Assembly: GCA_011051875.1 (NCBI GenBank)
Contig: DRKI01000100.1
Coordinates: 1 to 64,000, forward strand
Length of the DNA stretch: 64,000 bases
Direction of reading: 5' to 3'
From: Desulfobulbus sp.
GTDB lineage: Bacteria > Desulfobacterota > Desulfobulbia > Desulfobulbales > Desulfobulbaceae
This document shows positions 1-8,205 of this stretch, in pieces (position 1 is the stretch's first letter; the number at the start of each line of letters is the position of its first letter). The notes beneath the pieces were generated by a model. It saw only the letters and a list, made by a program, of their open reading frames with translations. It did no database searches and was not told the DNA's origin. The translations under genes and the position numbers were made by a program.

Positions 1-213
1 GGAAGTTGCTGCCCACCAGAGGAAGAGGAGAAAGAGAACAAAGGTCAGCCAGAGGATAATCCGGCCTCCTCTCGGCGACTGCGCCAGGATGGCGGCCCTG
101 ATGTCCGTTGCCTGGCCGGGATCGGGTGCCGGCAGGCGCCGGAAGATGCCCTGTCGTTTCTCCGGTGTGCCCCTGTCGCTTTTTTCCGTCGTTTTTGCCA
201 TGGCTGTGGTCAT
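1..213 (-). CDS. HlyD-family membrane fusion protein of a type I secretion system (LapC-like), N-terminal 71 residues only
   Basis: Only the N-terminus is present; the gene runs off the left edge. The ATG overlaps the stop of the ABC exporter as ATGA (4 bp), so the two are translationally coupled. The visible part is a basic, Pro-rich cytoplasmic tail of about 45 residues followed by one strongly hydrophobic segment (ILWLTFVLFLLFLWWAA). That is the single inner-membrane anchor typical of HlyD/LapC adaptors, which bridge the inner-membrane exporter to the TolC channel. The periplasmic hairpin and lipoyl domains lie outside the window. The assignment rests on this topology and on the neighbouring lapB-type gene, not on any domain signature. 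Confidence 0.75.
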   Translation of the reverse strand, partial: MTTAMAKTTEKSDRGTPEKRQGIFRRLPAPDPGQATDIRAAILAQSPRGGRIILWLTFVLFLLFLWWAATS

Positions 214-2372
214 GTCTTGATCTGGCCGTTGCGCAGTGCGCTCAGGACCCGGTCCCGCGGGCCGTCGGCGATGATGGTCCCGTTGTCGATCACCACGATG
301 CGGTCCACCAGGTCGAGCAGGGAGGCGCGGTGGGTGATCAGGATCAGGGTCTTGTCCGGCAGGATTTCCTGCAGCCGCTGTTTGAGCCGCGATTCGCCGC
401 GGTTGTCCATGGCGCTGGTCGGCTCGTCCAGGATCAGGATCGGTGGATCGTGGAGAATGGCCCGGGCCATGGCCACGTTCTGGCGCTGTCCGCCCGAGAG
501 CCCCCGGCCCTGCTCGCCAACGGGCATGTCAAAGCCCATGGCATGGCGGCCCACGAACTCGGCTGTCCCGGACAGCTCGGCCGCGCGCAGGATGGTCCCG
601 TCATCCACGTGGGGTGCGCCGAGGATGATGTTTTCCCGGATCGTGCCCCGGAAGAGCACGATATCCTGCGGCACGCAGCCGATGAAGCGGCGCAGGTCGG
701 CCGGGTCGATCTGGCGGATATCGGTGGAATCCATGCAGACCATGCCGCCGGTGGGCTGGTAGAGGCCCAGGACCAGCTTGCCCAGGGTGGTCTTGCCTGA
801 TCCGGTGGGACCGATGAAGGCCACCTTCTCGCCGGGTTCGATGACCAGGTTGATGTTGCGCAGGGCCTCGGTGGCCTGGCCCGGATAGGCGAAGGAGAGG
901 TTCTTCATCTCGATCCGGCCGCGGCAGCGGCTGCGGTGGAGGAAGGTCCTGTCGTCCGGTCGGTCCACGGGCAGGGCCATGATGTCGCTCAGGGTCTGCA
1001 TGGCCATCCTGGCCTGGTGGAAGCGGGCGGCCAGGCTGATGACCTGGGACATGGGCGCCACGGCCTGCCGGGTCAGCATGACCAGGGCGATGAGCCCGCC
1101 CTGGGACATCTCGCCCCGGGTGATCCGGTAGACGCCGGCGATGACCACCCCCACCACGGTCATGTTGAAGATGAAGTTGGAGAAGTGGCTGACCGAGGCG
1201 GAAAAGAGCCGGGAGCGGGCATTCCAGCGGGCAATGTGGCCCACGGCCTCTTCCCAGGCGCGCTGGAGCTGGCTCTCCACGCCGAGCATCTTGACGGTCT
1301 CGATGCCCGAGAGTCCTTCCACCAGGATGGCGTTCTTCTGGGCCGAGGCCAGGAAGCTCTTTTCGATGGTCTTTTTCAGCGGTCCCTGGATCAGCAGGGC
1401 ATAGAGGGCCAGCAGGAGCACGGCGCTGATGTGGATCAGGACAATGGAACCGCCCAGGTACCAGATGGCGACCATGCCGATGCAGACAAAGGGCATGTCG
1501 ATGAGGGCGGTGACCGAGAAGGAGGTGATGAAATCGCGGATACTCTCGAACTGCTGCAGATTGCGGGCAAAGGCGCCCACGGACTGCGGCCTGGCCTCCA
1601 TGCGCAGGCCGAGCACCTTCTGGAACAGGGTCGCAGAGATGAGGAGATTGGTCTTGTTGCCTGCCTTGTCGATGAAGTAGCCGCGCAGTACGCGCATGAG
1701 CAGGTTGAAGAGATAGATGACCACCACGCCGGTGGCCAGCACCCACAGGGTCTCGAAGGCCGAGTTGGGGATCACCCGTTCGTAGACGTTGAGGGTGAAG
1801 AATGGGCTGGCAAGGCCGAAGAGGTTGATCAGGAGGGAGGCCACCAGCACGTCCCGGTAGATGCGCCACGAGGAGAACAGTGGTCTCCAGAACCAGTGGC
1901 CGCGGGAGGCGGCGGGCCTGGCCCGTTCCTGCCGGTCAAGTCGGAACCGGGGGCGGACAAAGATGGCATGGCCGCTATAGATCGTTTCCAGTTCCCGCAG
2001 CGGCATGCGGGATTCGCCCATGCCGGTCTCGGGCAGGAGCAGGGTGCAGGTGGCGTCTTCCCTGTCGATGTCCATGAGGATGCAGGCCCGGTGCCCGGCA
2101 AGCAGCAGGATCACCGGCAGTGCCAGGGGACTTATGGCATCCAGGCGCTTCTTCAGGACCCTGGACGCCATGCCGGCCCGTTCGGCGGCGCGGGCAAAGA
2201 TCTCCACGGTCAGCCGGTTGTCGACCAGCGGCAGGCCGGCCCGCAGACCGGTGCGGGATACCGGACGGCCATGCAGCCGTGTCAGGGTTTCCAGGCAGTC
2301 GGCAAGGGGATCGTCGAGCAGGTCGCTGTCGTTCCCCGGTGTCCAGTCGCCGGCAGGGCGGGGTGCGGTCAT
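210..2372 (-). CDS. lapB: type I secretion ABC exporter, permease/ATPase (LapB-like)
   Basis: 720 residues, the usual length for LapB/LssB-type exporters. In order: an N-terminal C39-like domain (about 1-150) without a recognisable catalytic Cys context, as expected for exporters that dock their substrate rather than cleave it; a six-helix membrane domain (about 165-460); and a C-terminal ATPase with Walker A GPTGSGKTT, signature LSGGQ (GRGLSGGQRQ) and Walker B ILILDEPTSA. It would export a large repeat-containing adhesin through the HlyD-type adaptor and the TolC-type channel. It is transcribed leftward and overlaps the adaptor gene by 4 bp. The substrate adhesin is not in the window. Confidence 0.9.
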   Translation of the reverse strand: MTAPRPAGDWTPGNDSDLLDDPLADCLETLTRLHGRPVSRTGLRAGLPLVDNRLTVEIFARAAERAGMASRVLKKRLDAISPLALPVILLLAGHRACILMDIDREDATCTLLLPETGMGESRMPLRELETIYSGHAIFVRPRFRLDRQERARPAASRGHWFWRPLFSSWRIYRDVLVASLLINLFGLASPFFTLNVYERVIPNSAFETLWVLATGVVVIYLFNLLMRVLRGYFIDKAGNKTNLLISATLFQKVLGLRMEARPQSVGAFARNLQQFESIRDFITSFSVTALIDMPFVCIGMVAIWYLGGSIVLIHISAVLLLALYALLIQGPLKKTIEKSFLASAQKNAILVEGLSGIETVKMLGVESQLQRAWEEAVGHIARWNARSRLFSASVSHFSNFIFNMTVVGVVIAGVYRITRGEMSQGGLIALVMLTRQAVAPMSQVISLAARFHQARMAMQTLSDIMALPVDRPDDRTFLHRSRCRGRIEMKNLSFAYPGQATEALRNINLVIEPGEKVAFIGPTGSGKTTLGKLVLGLYQPTGGMVCMDSTDIRQIDPADLRRFIGCVPQDIVLFRGTIRENIILGAPHVDDGTILRAAELSGTAEFVGRHAMGFDMPVGEQGRGLSGGQRQNVAMARAILHDPPILILDEPTSAMDNRGESRLKQRLQEILPDKTLILITHRASLLDLVDRIVVIDNGTIIADGPRDRVLSALRNGQIKT

Positions 2373-2398
2373 GGCCGGTATCCTTTCGGGCGGTACGG

Positions 2399-2428
2399 TT
2401 GTGGGAGCAGGGGCATCTGTGCTAAGAT
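2399..2428 (+). promoter_or_regulatory. candidate sigma-70 promoter for the 109-aa gene
   Basis: TTGTGG (2399-2404), an 18-bp spacer, then TAAGAT (2423-2428). It sits in the 170-bp gap between the divergent lapB start (2372) and the small plus-strand gene (2543), which would give a leader of about 110 nt. Judged by eye only. Confidence 0.3.
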
Positions 2429-2542
2429 GACCGTGTGCGGGCAGATGACGGGAGCGGCACCGGCGGCTCGTCGTGCGCGCTCCCCTTATTGATATACAAT
2501 CACAGGAAAGCCTTGCGGGTCAATGTATTCACAGGAGGAACC

Positions 2543-2872
2543 ATGCTCTATATCGAACGGGACCAGGACGGTCACATCGTCGCCATCCGCCAGGGACAGG
2601 CGGCGGACGGCCTGGAACCGGCTTCGCTCCTGGACGAGGAGGTGCTCTCCTTTCTCCGGGGTTCGGGCGAGATTGACGCCTTGGCGCAGGTGCTTTCCAT
2701 GTCCGATGCCTCGATTATCCGGGTGCTCGAGGACCTGGTCGATGTCCTGGTAAGAAAAAAGGTCATCCTTTTTACCGACCTGCCTGCCGAGGCCCAGGAA
2801 AAGATCCGGCAGCGGCAGCGGATGCGGCGGCGGATCGGCCACGACCAGATCATGGTGGACGATATTCTCTAA
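2543..2872 (+). CDS. small conserved protein between lapB and lapD, function unknown
   Basis: 109 residues starting MLYIERDQDG, with AGGAGG at 2533-2538 placed well before the ATG; longer in-frame starts upstream have no ribosome site. The first 30 residues look like a short beta-rich module (YIERDQDGHIVAIRQG). An acidic helical middle and a strongly basic tail (KIRQRQRMRRRIG) follow. Small proteins with a similar start are, from memory, found beside LapD/TolC-type genes in other proteobacteria and are sometimes mislabelled as tryptophan synthase beta-like; I cannot verify this here. No signal peptide or membrane segment. It lies on the strand opposite to all surrounding lap genes, so it must have its own promoter. 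Confidence 0.7.
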   Translation: MLYIERDQDGHIVAIRQGQAADGLEPASLLDEEVLSFLRGSGEIDALAQVLSMSDASIIRVLEDLVDVLVRKKVILFTDLPAEAQEKIRQRQRMRRRIGHDQIMVDDIL

Positions 2873-2898
2873 ACGGCCCGGGGGATGATTCCGCACGG

Positions 2899-4857
2899 TC
2901 ATGAAGCCCTCTCCGCCGGCTCGGGCCTGGCGATGAAAAAGCCCTTGGCCGCATCCATGTTCAGCTCCTTCACCATCCGCCACTGCTTTTCGGTCTCCAC
3001 CCCCTCTGCCATCACCTCGATATCCAGGCTGTGCGCCACGCTGCACAGGGAGCAGACAAAGAAGAAGGTGTCGCTCTCCCGCTCGGTCAGCTCAGCGGTG
3101 TAGGCTGCGTCAATCTTGACATAATCGGGCCGGAGCGATCTCAGGTAGCCGAAGTTGGTCAGGCCCTGGCCGAAATGGTCGATGCCAAGGCCGTGACCCA
3201 GGTGGCGTATCTGGCGGCCGAACTCGCGGACCAGCTCCAGGTGGGCCACGGCGCCAAGTTCGGCAAATTCAAAACTGATCCTGGCCGCCCCGGCCGGCCG
3301 ATTCCGCAGCGCCTCAAGGATCCAGACCCGGAATTCCCGGTCCCCGAGGGAGAAGGGCGACAGGTTGACGGCCAGATCCTCTTCCTGTCCGTCGAGTTCC
3401 AGGACCTTTTCCAGGATCATCCGGTCCAGGGCGCTGATCCGTTGCAGCCGCTGGGCAAGCGGGATGAACAGGGCCGCGTCCAGGATCGTGCCCCCAGGTT
3501 CAACGATCCTGGCCAGGATCTCGCGGTGGACCACCTTCCTGTGGTCGTCGCAGCGGATCGCCGGCTGGAGGTGAAGCCGGACGGATCGCGTTGCCAGGGT
3601 CCTGTCCAGCATCTCCTTCCATTGCTGCTCACCCCTGCTCTTGTTCCCGCCTGTCTCGGAGAGGGGCAGGACCACTGCCCTGTTGGCCCCTTCAGTTCTG
3701 GCCCGCGACAGGGCCGTGTCCGCCGCGGCCAGCAGGTCGGCGAAACCTGCGGCCCGGTTATAGACCACCCCGCCCACGTGGCCGATCCCCCTGGCCGGAT
3801 CACGCTGGATGGCCGCCAGGCGGGTGAAGTCTGTGGCGATCGCCCGGGCGGTCGCCTCGGCCTCTGTCCTGCCGCTGTCCGGGAGGAACAGGGCAAAGTC
3901 GCCCCCGGTCAGCCGGGCCAGGCCGCATTTTTCCGTGCCGTGGCACTGCCTGCGGAGGATGGCGGCAACCTGGCGGATCAGTTCATCGCCAGCCTGGAAA
4001 CCCTGTTCCCGGTTCAGCTCCTGCAGGTTGTTGATCTGGACGAGAAGGAGCGCGCCCTTGATCGTGCCGTCACCGGCGGCAAGGGAACCGGTCACCTGGC
4101 CGCGGAGATAGCGGCGGTTGCCCAGGCCGGTGAGGGAATCCTGGTAGACCTTCCTGCGGAGCATTTCCGCCACCCGGGCCTGGTCGGCGAAGATCTCCCT
4201 GATCCTGGCCGTCATCCTGTTCATGGCCAGGACCACCTGCCGCAGCTCCCTGGTCCGGGGAAGCCGTTCCTGGACCTGGTAGCTCCGCTGGCACACGGCA
4301 AGGGCCTGCTGTTCCACCCGCTTGAGGGGCCTGAGGAGAAAGCGGAGGCCAAGCCCGCCCGCCAGGGCGACCAGGACAGCGGTGAGGGAGAACCAGAGCG
4401 TGGTGTTGACCACTGTCTCCCACAGGGTGCGGTAGGCATAGCCGGGATGGCTCTGCACATAGATGGTGCCGGTGCGGCGCCAGCCGTTCATGATGGTGGC
4501 GGTGGCGGCCGGGCTCTGCAGGGGCAGCCAGCGGATGAACCAGGCGGGCACCCCCTGGTAGCGGACCTGGAGACACCGGTTGACCAGGGGCCTGCCCGCC
4601 AGGTCGCTGAGGCGGATGACCTGGTAGTATCCCCGGTCGAAGACAGCATTGATCATGGCCTCCATGGCCGGGACGTCCATTGTCGCCATGTGGGTCGAGA
4701 GGGACAGGCCCATGGCCGTGGCCGTGTCCTGGGCATGGGAGGCGAGCTGGTCCTGGAGAAAGGCGCGGGTGGAGTGCAGCCTTGTGGCCCAGGTTCCTGT
4801 GAACAGGAAGAAGAGGAGGGTCAGGGTGAAGAGGAGGAGTTGGCGATAAAGTGTCAT
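2899..4857 (-). CDS. lapD: LapD-like c-di-GMP receptor with degenerate GGDEF and EAL domains
   Basis: 652 residues. N-terminal transmembrane helix (about 7-26), a periplasmic domain of the LapD/MoxY type (about 27-155) with a Trp-rich stretch (VPAWFIRWLPL), a second helix (about 157-178), HAMP-like linker, GGDEF domain and EAL domain. The diguanylate cyclase signature is reduced to TGGDF and the EAL motif to HREILARI, so both enzymatic activities are probably lost. That is exactly the state of LapD, which binds c-di-GMP in its EAL domain and then sequesters the periplasmic protease LapG. The ATG at 4857 is preferred because AGGTGA precedes it; a GTG at 4866 is possible. It follows lapG by 36 bp and is probably co-transcribed with it. 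Confidence 0.88.
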   Translation of the reverse strand: MTLYRQLLLFTLTLLFFLFTGTWATRLHSTRAFLQDQLASHAQDTATAMGLSLSTHMATMDVPAMEAMINAVFDRGYYQVIRLSDLAGRPLVNRCLQVRYQGVPAWFIRWLPLQSPAATATIMNGWRRTGTIYVQSHPGYAYRTLWETVVNTTLWFSLTAVLVALAGGLGLRFLLRPLKRVEQQALAVCQRSYQVQERLPRTRELRQVVLAMNRMTARIREIFADQARVAEMLRRKVYQDSLTGLGNRRYLRGQVTGSLAAGDGTIKGALLLVQINNLQELNREQGFQAGDELIRQVAAILRRQCHGTEKCGLARLTGGDFALFLPDSGRTEAEATARAIATDFTRLAAIQRDPARGIGHVGGVVYNRAAGFADLLAAADTALSRARTEGANRAVVLPLSETGGNKSRGEQQWKEMLDRTLATRSVRLHLQPAIRCDDHRKVVHREILARIVEPGGTILDAALFIPLAQRLQRISALDRMILEKVLELDGQEEDLAVNLSPFSLGDREFRVWILEALRNRPAGAARISFEFAELGAVAHLELVREFGRQIRHLGHGLGIDHFGQGLTNFGYLRSLRPDYVKIDAAYTAELTERESDTFFFVCSLCSVAHSLDIEVMAEGVETEKQWRMVKELNMDAAKGFFIARPEPAERAS

Positions 4858-4893
4858 GGAAGTCACCTGTGCTCGGTTTCTGTCCGTTGCGAG

Positions 4894-5676
4894 TTACCTG
4901 GCATGGTTCGGCCGGATGAGGGTGTCCGGCATCCGGGCGAGAAGCTGCTGCCAGCGGCTGAGCCGGTCGCTTCCCCCCACCTTCCTGCCCCGGCCGCGCT
5001 GCTTGGCCAGCCAGAGCCCCTTGCCGTTGAAGCTGTAGACCGGCACCAGGTCGGTCCGCTTCGAGGCGGGCTCTATGGCCCCGGTCAGGTTGTCGAGGAC
5101 CAGGGGAACCGCACCCGGCTCGGGATAATAGGCAAGCACCATGTGCGCCCTGTTCAGGCGAATGGCCTTGACATAGGTGAGATAGAGCCTGTCCTCGGGC
5201 ACGTCCAGGGCCCGGAGGGTGAAGTACTTGGCCAGCGCGAAGTCCTCGCAGTCGCCGCCGTTACTGGCGAGAAATTCCACCGGCGTGGCCCAGTAATCCT
5301 CCTGCCGCCAGTGGATGGTATCATCAATGAAGTGCATGCGGTTGAAAAATCGGTTGACCCTCTCCAGTTTTTCTCTCTCTGTTCCCAGGTTTCCTTCGCG
5401 GATGAGCCGCTGCCAGGCCAGCAGCCGGTTCCGGGCACCGGGACCGTAGCTTTTTTCGGCCTTCTGCAGGATCTGCCGGTCAATGGTAAAAGGCTGTTTC
5501 CCAGGCAGAAGAGCCGGGGCAAGGATAAGCAGGGCGAGGCAGGAGACGACCATGGCCGGGAGGCTGTCCCTGGAAAACAGGGTGCGGTGCCGGCCGGGTT
5601 GTCCTGTTGTTGGCTTGATGGGGCAGGGTCTCAAATCGGTTCGGGAACAGGGGATGATGGCCGGGGGCGGAGACAT
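4894..5676 (-). CDS. lapG: LapG-like periplasmic cysteine protease (transglutaminase-like, BTLCP family)
   Basis: 260 residues from the ATG at 5676, which has GAAGGACG just upstream. A shorter start at 5553 (219 residues) gives a cleaner signal sequence (MVVSCLALLILAPALLPG) but lacks a ribosome site. The catalytic triad is visible: Cys143 in GGDCED, His178 in NRAHMVL and Asp195 in LVLDNL. The LapG family cleaves the N-terminal retention module of LapA-type adhesins and releases them from the cell surface when c-di-GMP is low. The gene lies between the TolC-type channel and lapD on the same strand, the usual partner order. Confidence 0.88.
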   Translation of the reverse strand: MSPPPAIIPCSRTDLRPCPIKPTTGQPGRHRTLFSRDSLPAMVVSCLALLILAPALLPGKQPFTIDRQILQKAEKSYGPGARNRLLAWQRLIREGNLGTEREKLERVNRFFNRMHFIDDTIHWRQEDYWATPVEFLASNGGDCEDFALAKYFTLRALDVPEDRLYLTYVKAIRLNRAHMVLAYYPEPGAVPLVLDNLTGAIEPASKRTDLVPVYSFNGKGLWLAKQRGRGRKVGGSDRLSRWQQLLARMPDTLIRPNHAR

Positions 5677-5719
5677 TCGTCCTTCGGCCGGGAGGTCAAT
5701 TGTCTGCGGATGGGGATGG

Positions 5720-7135
5720 TTACGGCGGCCGCTGCCGCTTTCCTCCTTCGACCCGGCTCTCCCGGGGCCATGCCAGTCCCAGGGCGGGCACGAACCTGCC
5801 GATGCCGTTGAGAACCCGGCACCGGGCATAGATCTCGTCATACTCGGCATTGACATACTCCCTGTTGGCGTCGATACGTTCCGCCTCCGAGTCGAGCACG
5901 TCGAGCAGGGTCCGTTTACCGATGTTCCACTGTTTGCCGTACGCCTGCGCCGTGACCGTGGCAAACTGCATCCGCAGCCTGAGGAAGGGCAGCCGGCCGG
6001 ACAGGGCCCGATAGGCCATCCATGACAGGCGGATGGACTCCTCTACCTGACGCAGGGTATGGTTGCGGATCTCCCGGGCCTCGTTCACCAGGTGCATGGT
6101 TTCCAGTTTCCTGGCCTGGTCCTTCCAGCCGTGGAACAGGTTGTAGCGCAGCCGCAGCATGGCGCGCAGATTGTCTCTTTCCTGGTATGTGTAGTTGGTT
6201 TCATCCTCGTGGATCTGGTCCACCTCGATGTCGATGACCGGCATGAAAGGGCTGCGGGCGACCTTGTCCTGGGCCTTGCGCGCATCGAGATCGGCATGGG
6301 CGGATTTCAGGGTCGGATGATTCTCCACGGCCAGGCGTCTGGCTTCTTCCAGCGAGGGCGGCATCTGGCCGTTATCGATGTCCGGCCTGGCGAGGTCAGC
6401 CGGACGGTGCCCAACCACGGCCGTGTAGCTGGTCTCGGCATCGACCAGGTTCTGTTCCGCGACCACCACGTTGGCATGGGCAAGGTTGAGGCGGCTCCGG
6501 ACCTGGTCCATGTCCGCCTTGCGGTCAATGCCCGATCTGCTGCGCAGACTGATCTGGTCAGCGATGCGCTGGTGGATGGTCAGGTTTTCCCGGGCAAGCT
6601 CGAGCAGGGCCTGGTTGCGCAGGACCTCCAGGTAGACCTTGGCTGTCCTGAGGGCCGTGTTCTCGGCCGCGCTCCGAACCAGGAAGGCCTGGGAGCGTAC
6701 CCGGGCCTCCTGGCGCTCCACTTCGCCTCTGGTGGCCATGCCGGTGAAGACATTCTGGCGCAGGCTCAGGCGCAGTTCCCGGGGCGAGAGATCGTCGGCA
6801 AAGGGTTCCTCCACATGGTCCCTGCCCACACCGGCGATGAGGTCGAGGACCGGAAAATAGCCTGACCTGGCCTGCCGGAGCTGCTGATCGCGGGCAAGCC
6901 GGTTATAGCCGGCGGAAAGAACGTCGGGATTGGTGGTGATCATGGTCTGGACTGCCTCCTGCAGGGTTTCAGCGCCGAGGGTGGCGGTGAACAGGAGGAG
7001 GCAGGCGGGGACAAGGAGCATCCCCAGGGCTGCCGGGGCGGTTCTACTCCCGAAACGCACCCACTGGCCCCGGGCCGACAGGGAATGGCGTCGAGTGGGC
7101 CGGCGCGGGGTGGAGGCCTGGTGTTGTTTTTTCAT
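5720..7135 (-). CDS. TolC-family outer membrane channel of type I secretion (LapE-like)
   Basis: 471 residues from the ATG at 7135. The N-terminus is a long basic leader ending in a hydrophobic stretch with a likely signal-peptidase site (LLLFTATLGA before ETLQEAV); the long n-region makes the exact start uncertain. The mature part has the two-fold repeated outer-membrane efflux protein pattern: LQEAVQTMITTNPDVLSA near the start, long helical segments (RIADQISLRSRSGIDRKADMDQ), and a C-terminal repeat with YNLFHGW and GKRTLLDVLDSE. It would provide the outer-membrane duct for the LapB/HlyD exporter. The start region overlaps no other gene; a divergent DUF721 gene begins at 7373. Confidence 0.87.
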   Translation of the reverse strand: MKKQHQASTPRRPTRRHSLSARGQWVRFGSRTAPAALGMLLVPACLLLFTATLGAETLQEAVQTMITTNPDVLSAGYNRLARDQQLRQARSGYFPVLDLIAGVGRDHVEEPFADDLSPRELRLSLRQNVFTGMATRGEVERQEARVRSQAFLVRSAAENTALRTAKVYLEVLRNQALLELARENLTIHQRIADQISLRSRSGIDRKADMDQVRSRLNLAHANVVVAEQNLVDAETSYTAVVGHRPADLARPDIDNGQMPPSLEEARRLAVENHPTLKSAHADLDARKAQDKVARSPFMPVIDIEVDQIHEDETNYTYQERDNLRAMLRLRYNLFHGWKDQARKLETMHLVNEAREIRNHTLRQVEESIRLSWMAYRALSGRLPFLRLRMQFATVTAQAYGKQWNIGKRTLLDVLDSEAERIDANREYVNAEYDEIYARCRVLNGIGRFVPALGLAWPRESRVEGGKRQRPP

Positions 7136-7372
7136 CGGTACCGGGGGTGGCTGTTGAGCTGTTGGGGGCAGGCCGTGTCTGCCCTGCCTTGTGTATCGAA
7201 GCGAAGGGCTTTGCGCATGCGTTGCGGGGTGATGACTCTCTTGGGAGTCCATCAGGAATATCTTCTCATCTTTTTGGACGCCGGTCAAATGTTGAGCGGT
7301 TTTTTTTAAGTGTTCCGGGTTTTTATTGATTTTTTTCCGAGCAGGTGGCAGAGATGTCGCAAATGGACTAAC

Positions 7373-7855
7373 ATGATTGGTATGGAAAGGGACAAGGGCC
7401 CCCGCCTGCTGGGGCGGCAGATGGAACAGATATATGGCAGCAGGGGATGGCATCACCCGTGGCAGATCTTCGCCCTGGTCCGGGAGTGGCCGGAGATCGC
7501 CGGGCCGGAGATCGCCGGCCAGAGCATGCCGGCCTATCTGCGGCGGGACGTGCTCTGGGTGTATGTACGCAGTTCCGCCATGATGCAGTACGCCCAGATG
7601 CAGAAACCACAACTGATCGAAGCGGTGAACCAGCGGCTCGAGGGACTCGCGATCAGCGATATCCGCTGGATGCTGGAGCCGGCCGACCTGCCGGAACCGG
7701 TCGTGCGGGACTGGCGGCCCAGCGGGCCCGCGCCCGATCCGGAGCGGGAAGAGGCCTTCCGCAGGATGGCCTCCACAGTGGCCGATCCGGAGTGCCGGGC
7801 CGCACTTTTGGCCCTGTGGCGATCTTTTCAGCGGGATCCCGGGCAGGAGAAATGA
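7373..7855 (+). CDS. DUF721 (DciA-like) family protein
   Basis: 160 residues. The first 100 residues follow the DUF721 pattern: an N-terminal helix, the segment LVREWPEIAGPEIAGQSMPAYLRRDVLWVYVRSSAMMQYAQMQKPQLIEAVN (strand-rich core with a conserved W and a P in the middle), then a basic/acidic tail. Proteins of this family in other bacteria (DciA) help load the replicative helicase, but many short members are uncharacterised. Start codons at 7373 and 7382 are both possible; neither has a strong Shine-Dalgarno. It is divergent from the TolC-type gene and followed by a 350-bp gap. Confidence 0.7.
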   Translation: MIGMERDKGPRLLGRQMEQIYGSRGWHHPWQIFALVREWPEIAGPEIAGQSMPAYLRRDVLWVYVRSSAMMQYAQMQKPQLIEAVNQRLEGLAISDIRWMLEPADLPEPVVRDWRPSGPAPDPEREEAFRRMASTVADPECRAALLALWRSFQRDPGQEK

Positions 7856-8205
7856 ACAAGTCCTGCCTTGCCCTTGCCCGAGAAATGGTATATTCTATCA
7901 GATTGTGCGCGCGTTTTGCCACATGAGATGGAAACTGCGTTGAAAAACCGGCCCGGACCGGCCAGTGATCAGGGCGGGAGAAATGATACCCTGTGGTTGC
8001 CTGATCCGGTTATGGCGCTATGGGGACAGATGCCGGCCAGCAGAGGGGGCGGGCAGGCGGCGGTGTCCATTTTCGCACCAGCGGCCGCCCGGCATGACGA
8101 CCTTGCCTGATTCGGGCTGCCCAGCGTGGATATGCTGTTCCGGCGTACAGTCACTGTTCCTGTTCCTGTTCCGTTTCCGCCTTACTCCGAGCCCCGGTGA
8201 ACCCG
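7856..8205. other. 350-bp intergenic gap with a possible promoter
   Basis: No credible gene. A plus-strand candidate promoter is present near 7864-7891: TTGCCC, about 15 bp, then TATATT. The remainder, including a short CT-rich stretch before the cysteine synthase fusion gene, holds no hairpin followed by a T-run and no known riboswitch pattern that I can recognise. Confidence 0.3.

Noticed and set aside
936-2492. 518-codon open frame on the plus strand
   Set aside because: Antisense to the LapB exporter, low-complexity Gly/His/Asp composition typical of a shadow frame.
2435-2542. Longer N-terminus for the 109-aa protein
   Set aside because: The extension (MRADDGSGTGG...) has no ribosome site, while AGGAGG fits the ATG at 2543 exactly.
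3031-5811. 926-codon open frame on the plus strand
   Set aside because: It lies antisense to lapD and lapG, which have clear domains. Its composition is that of a GC-rich shadow frame with no recognisable motif.
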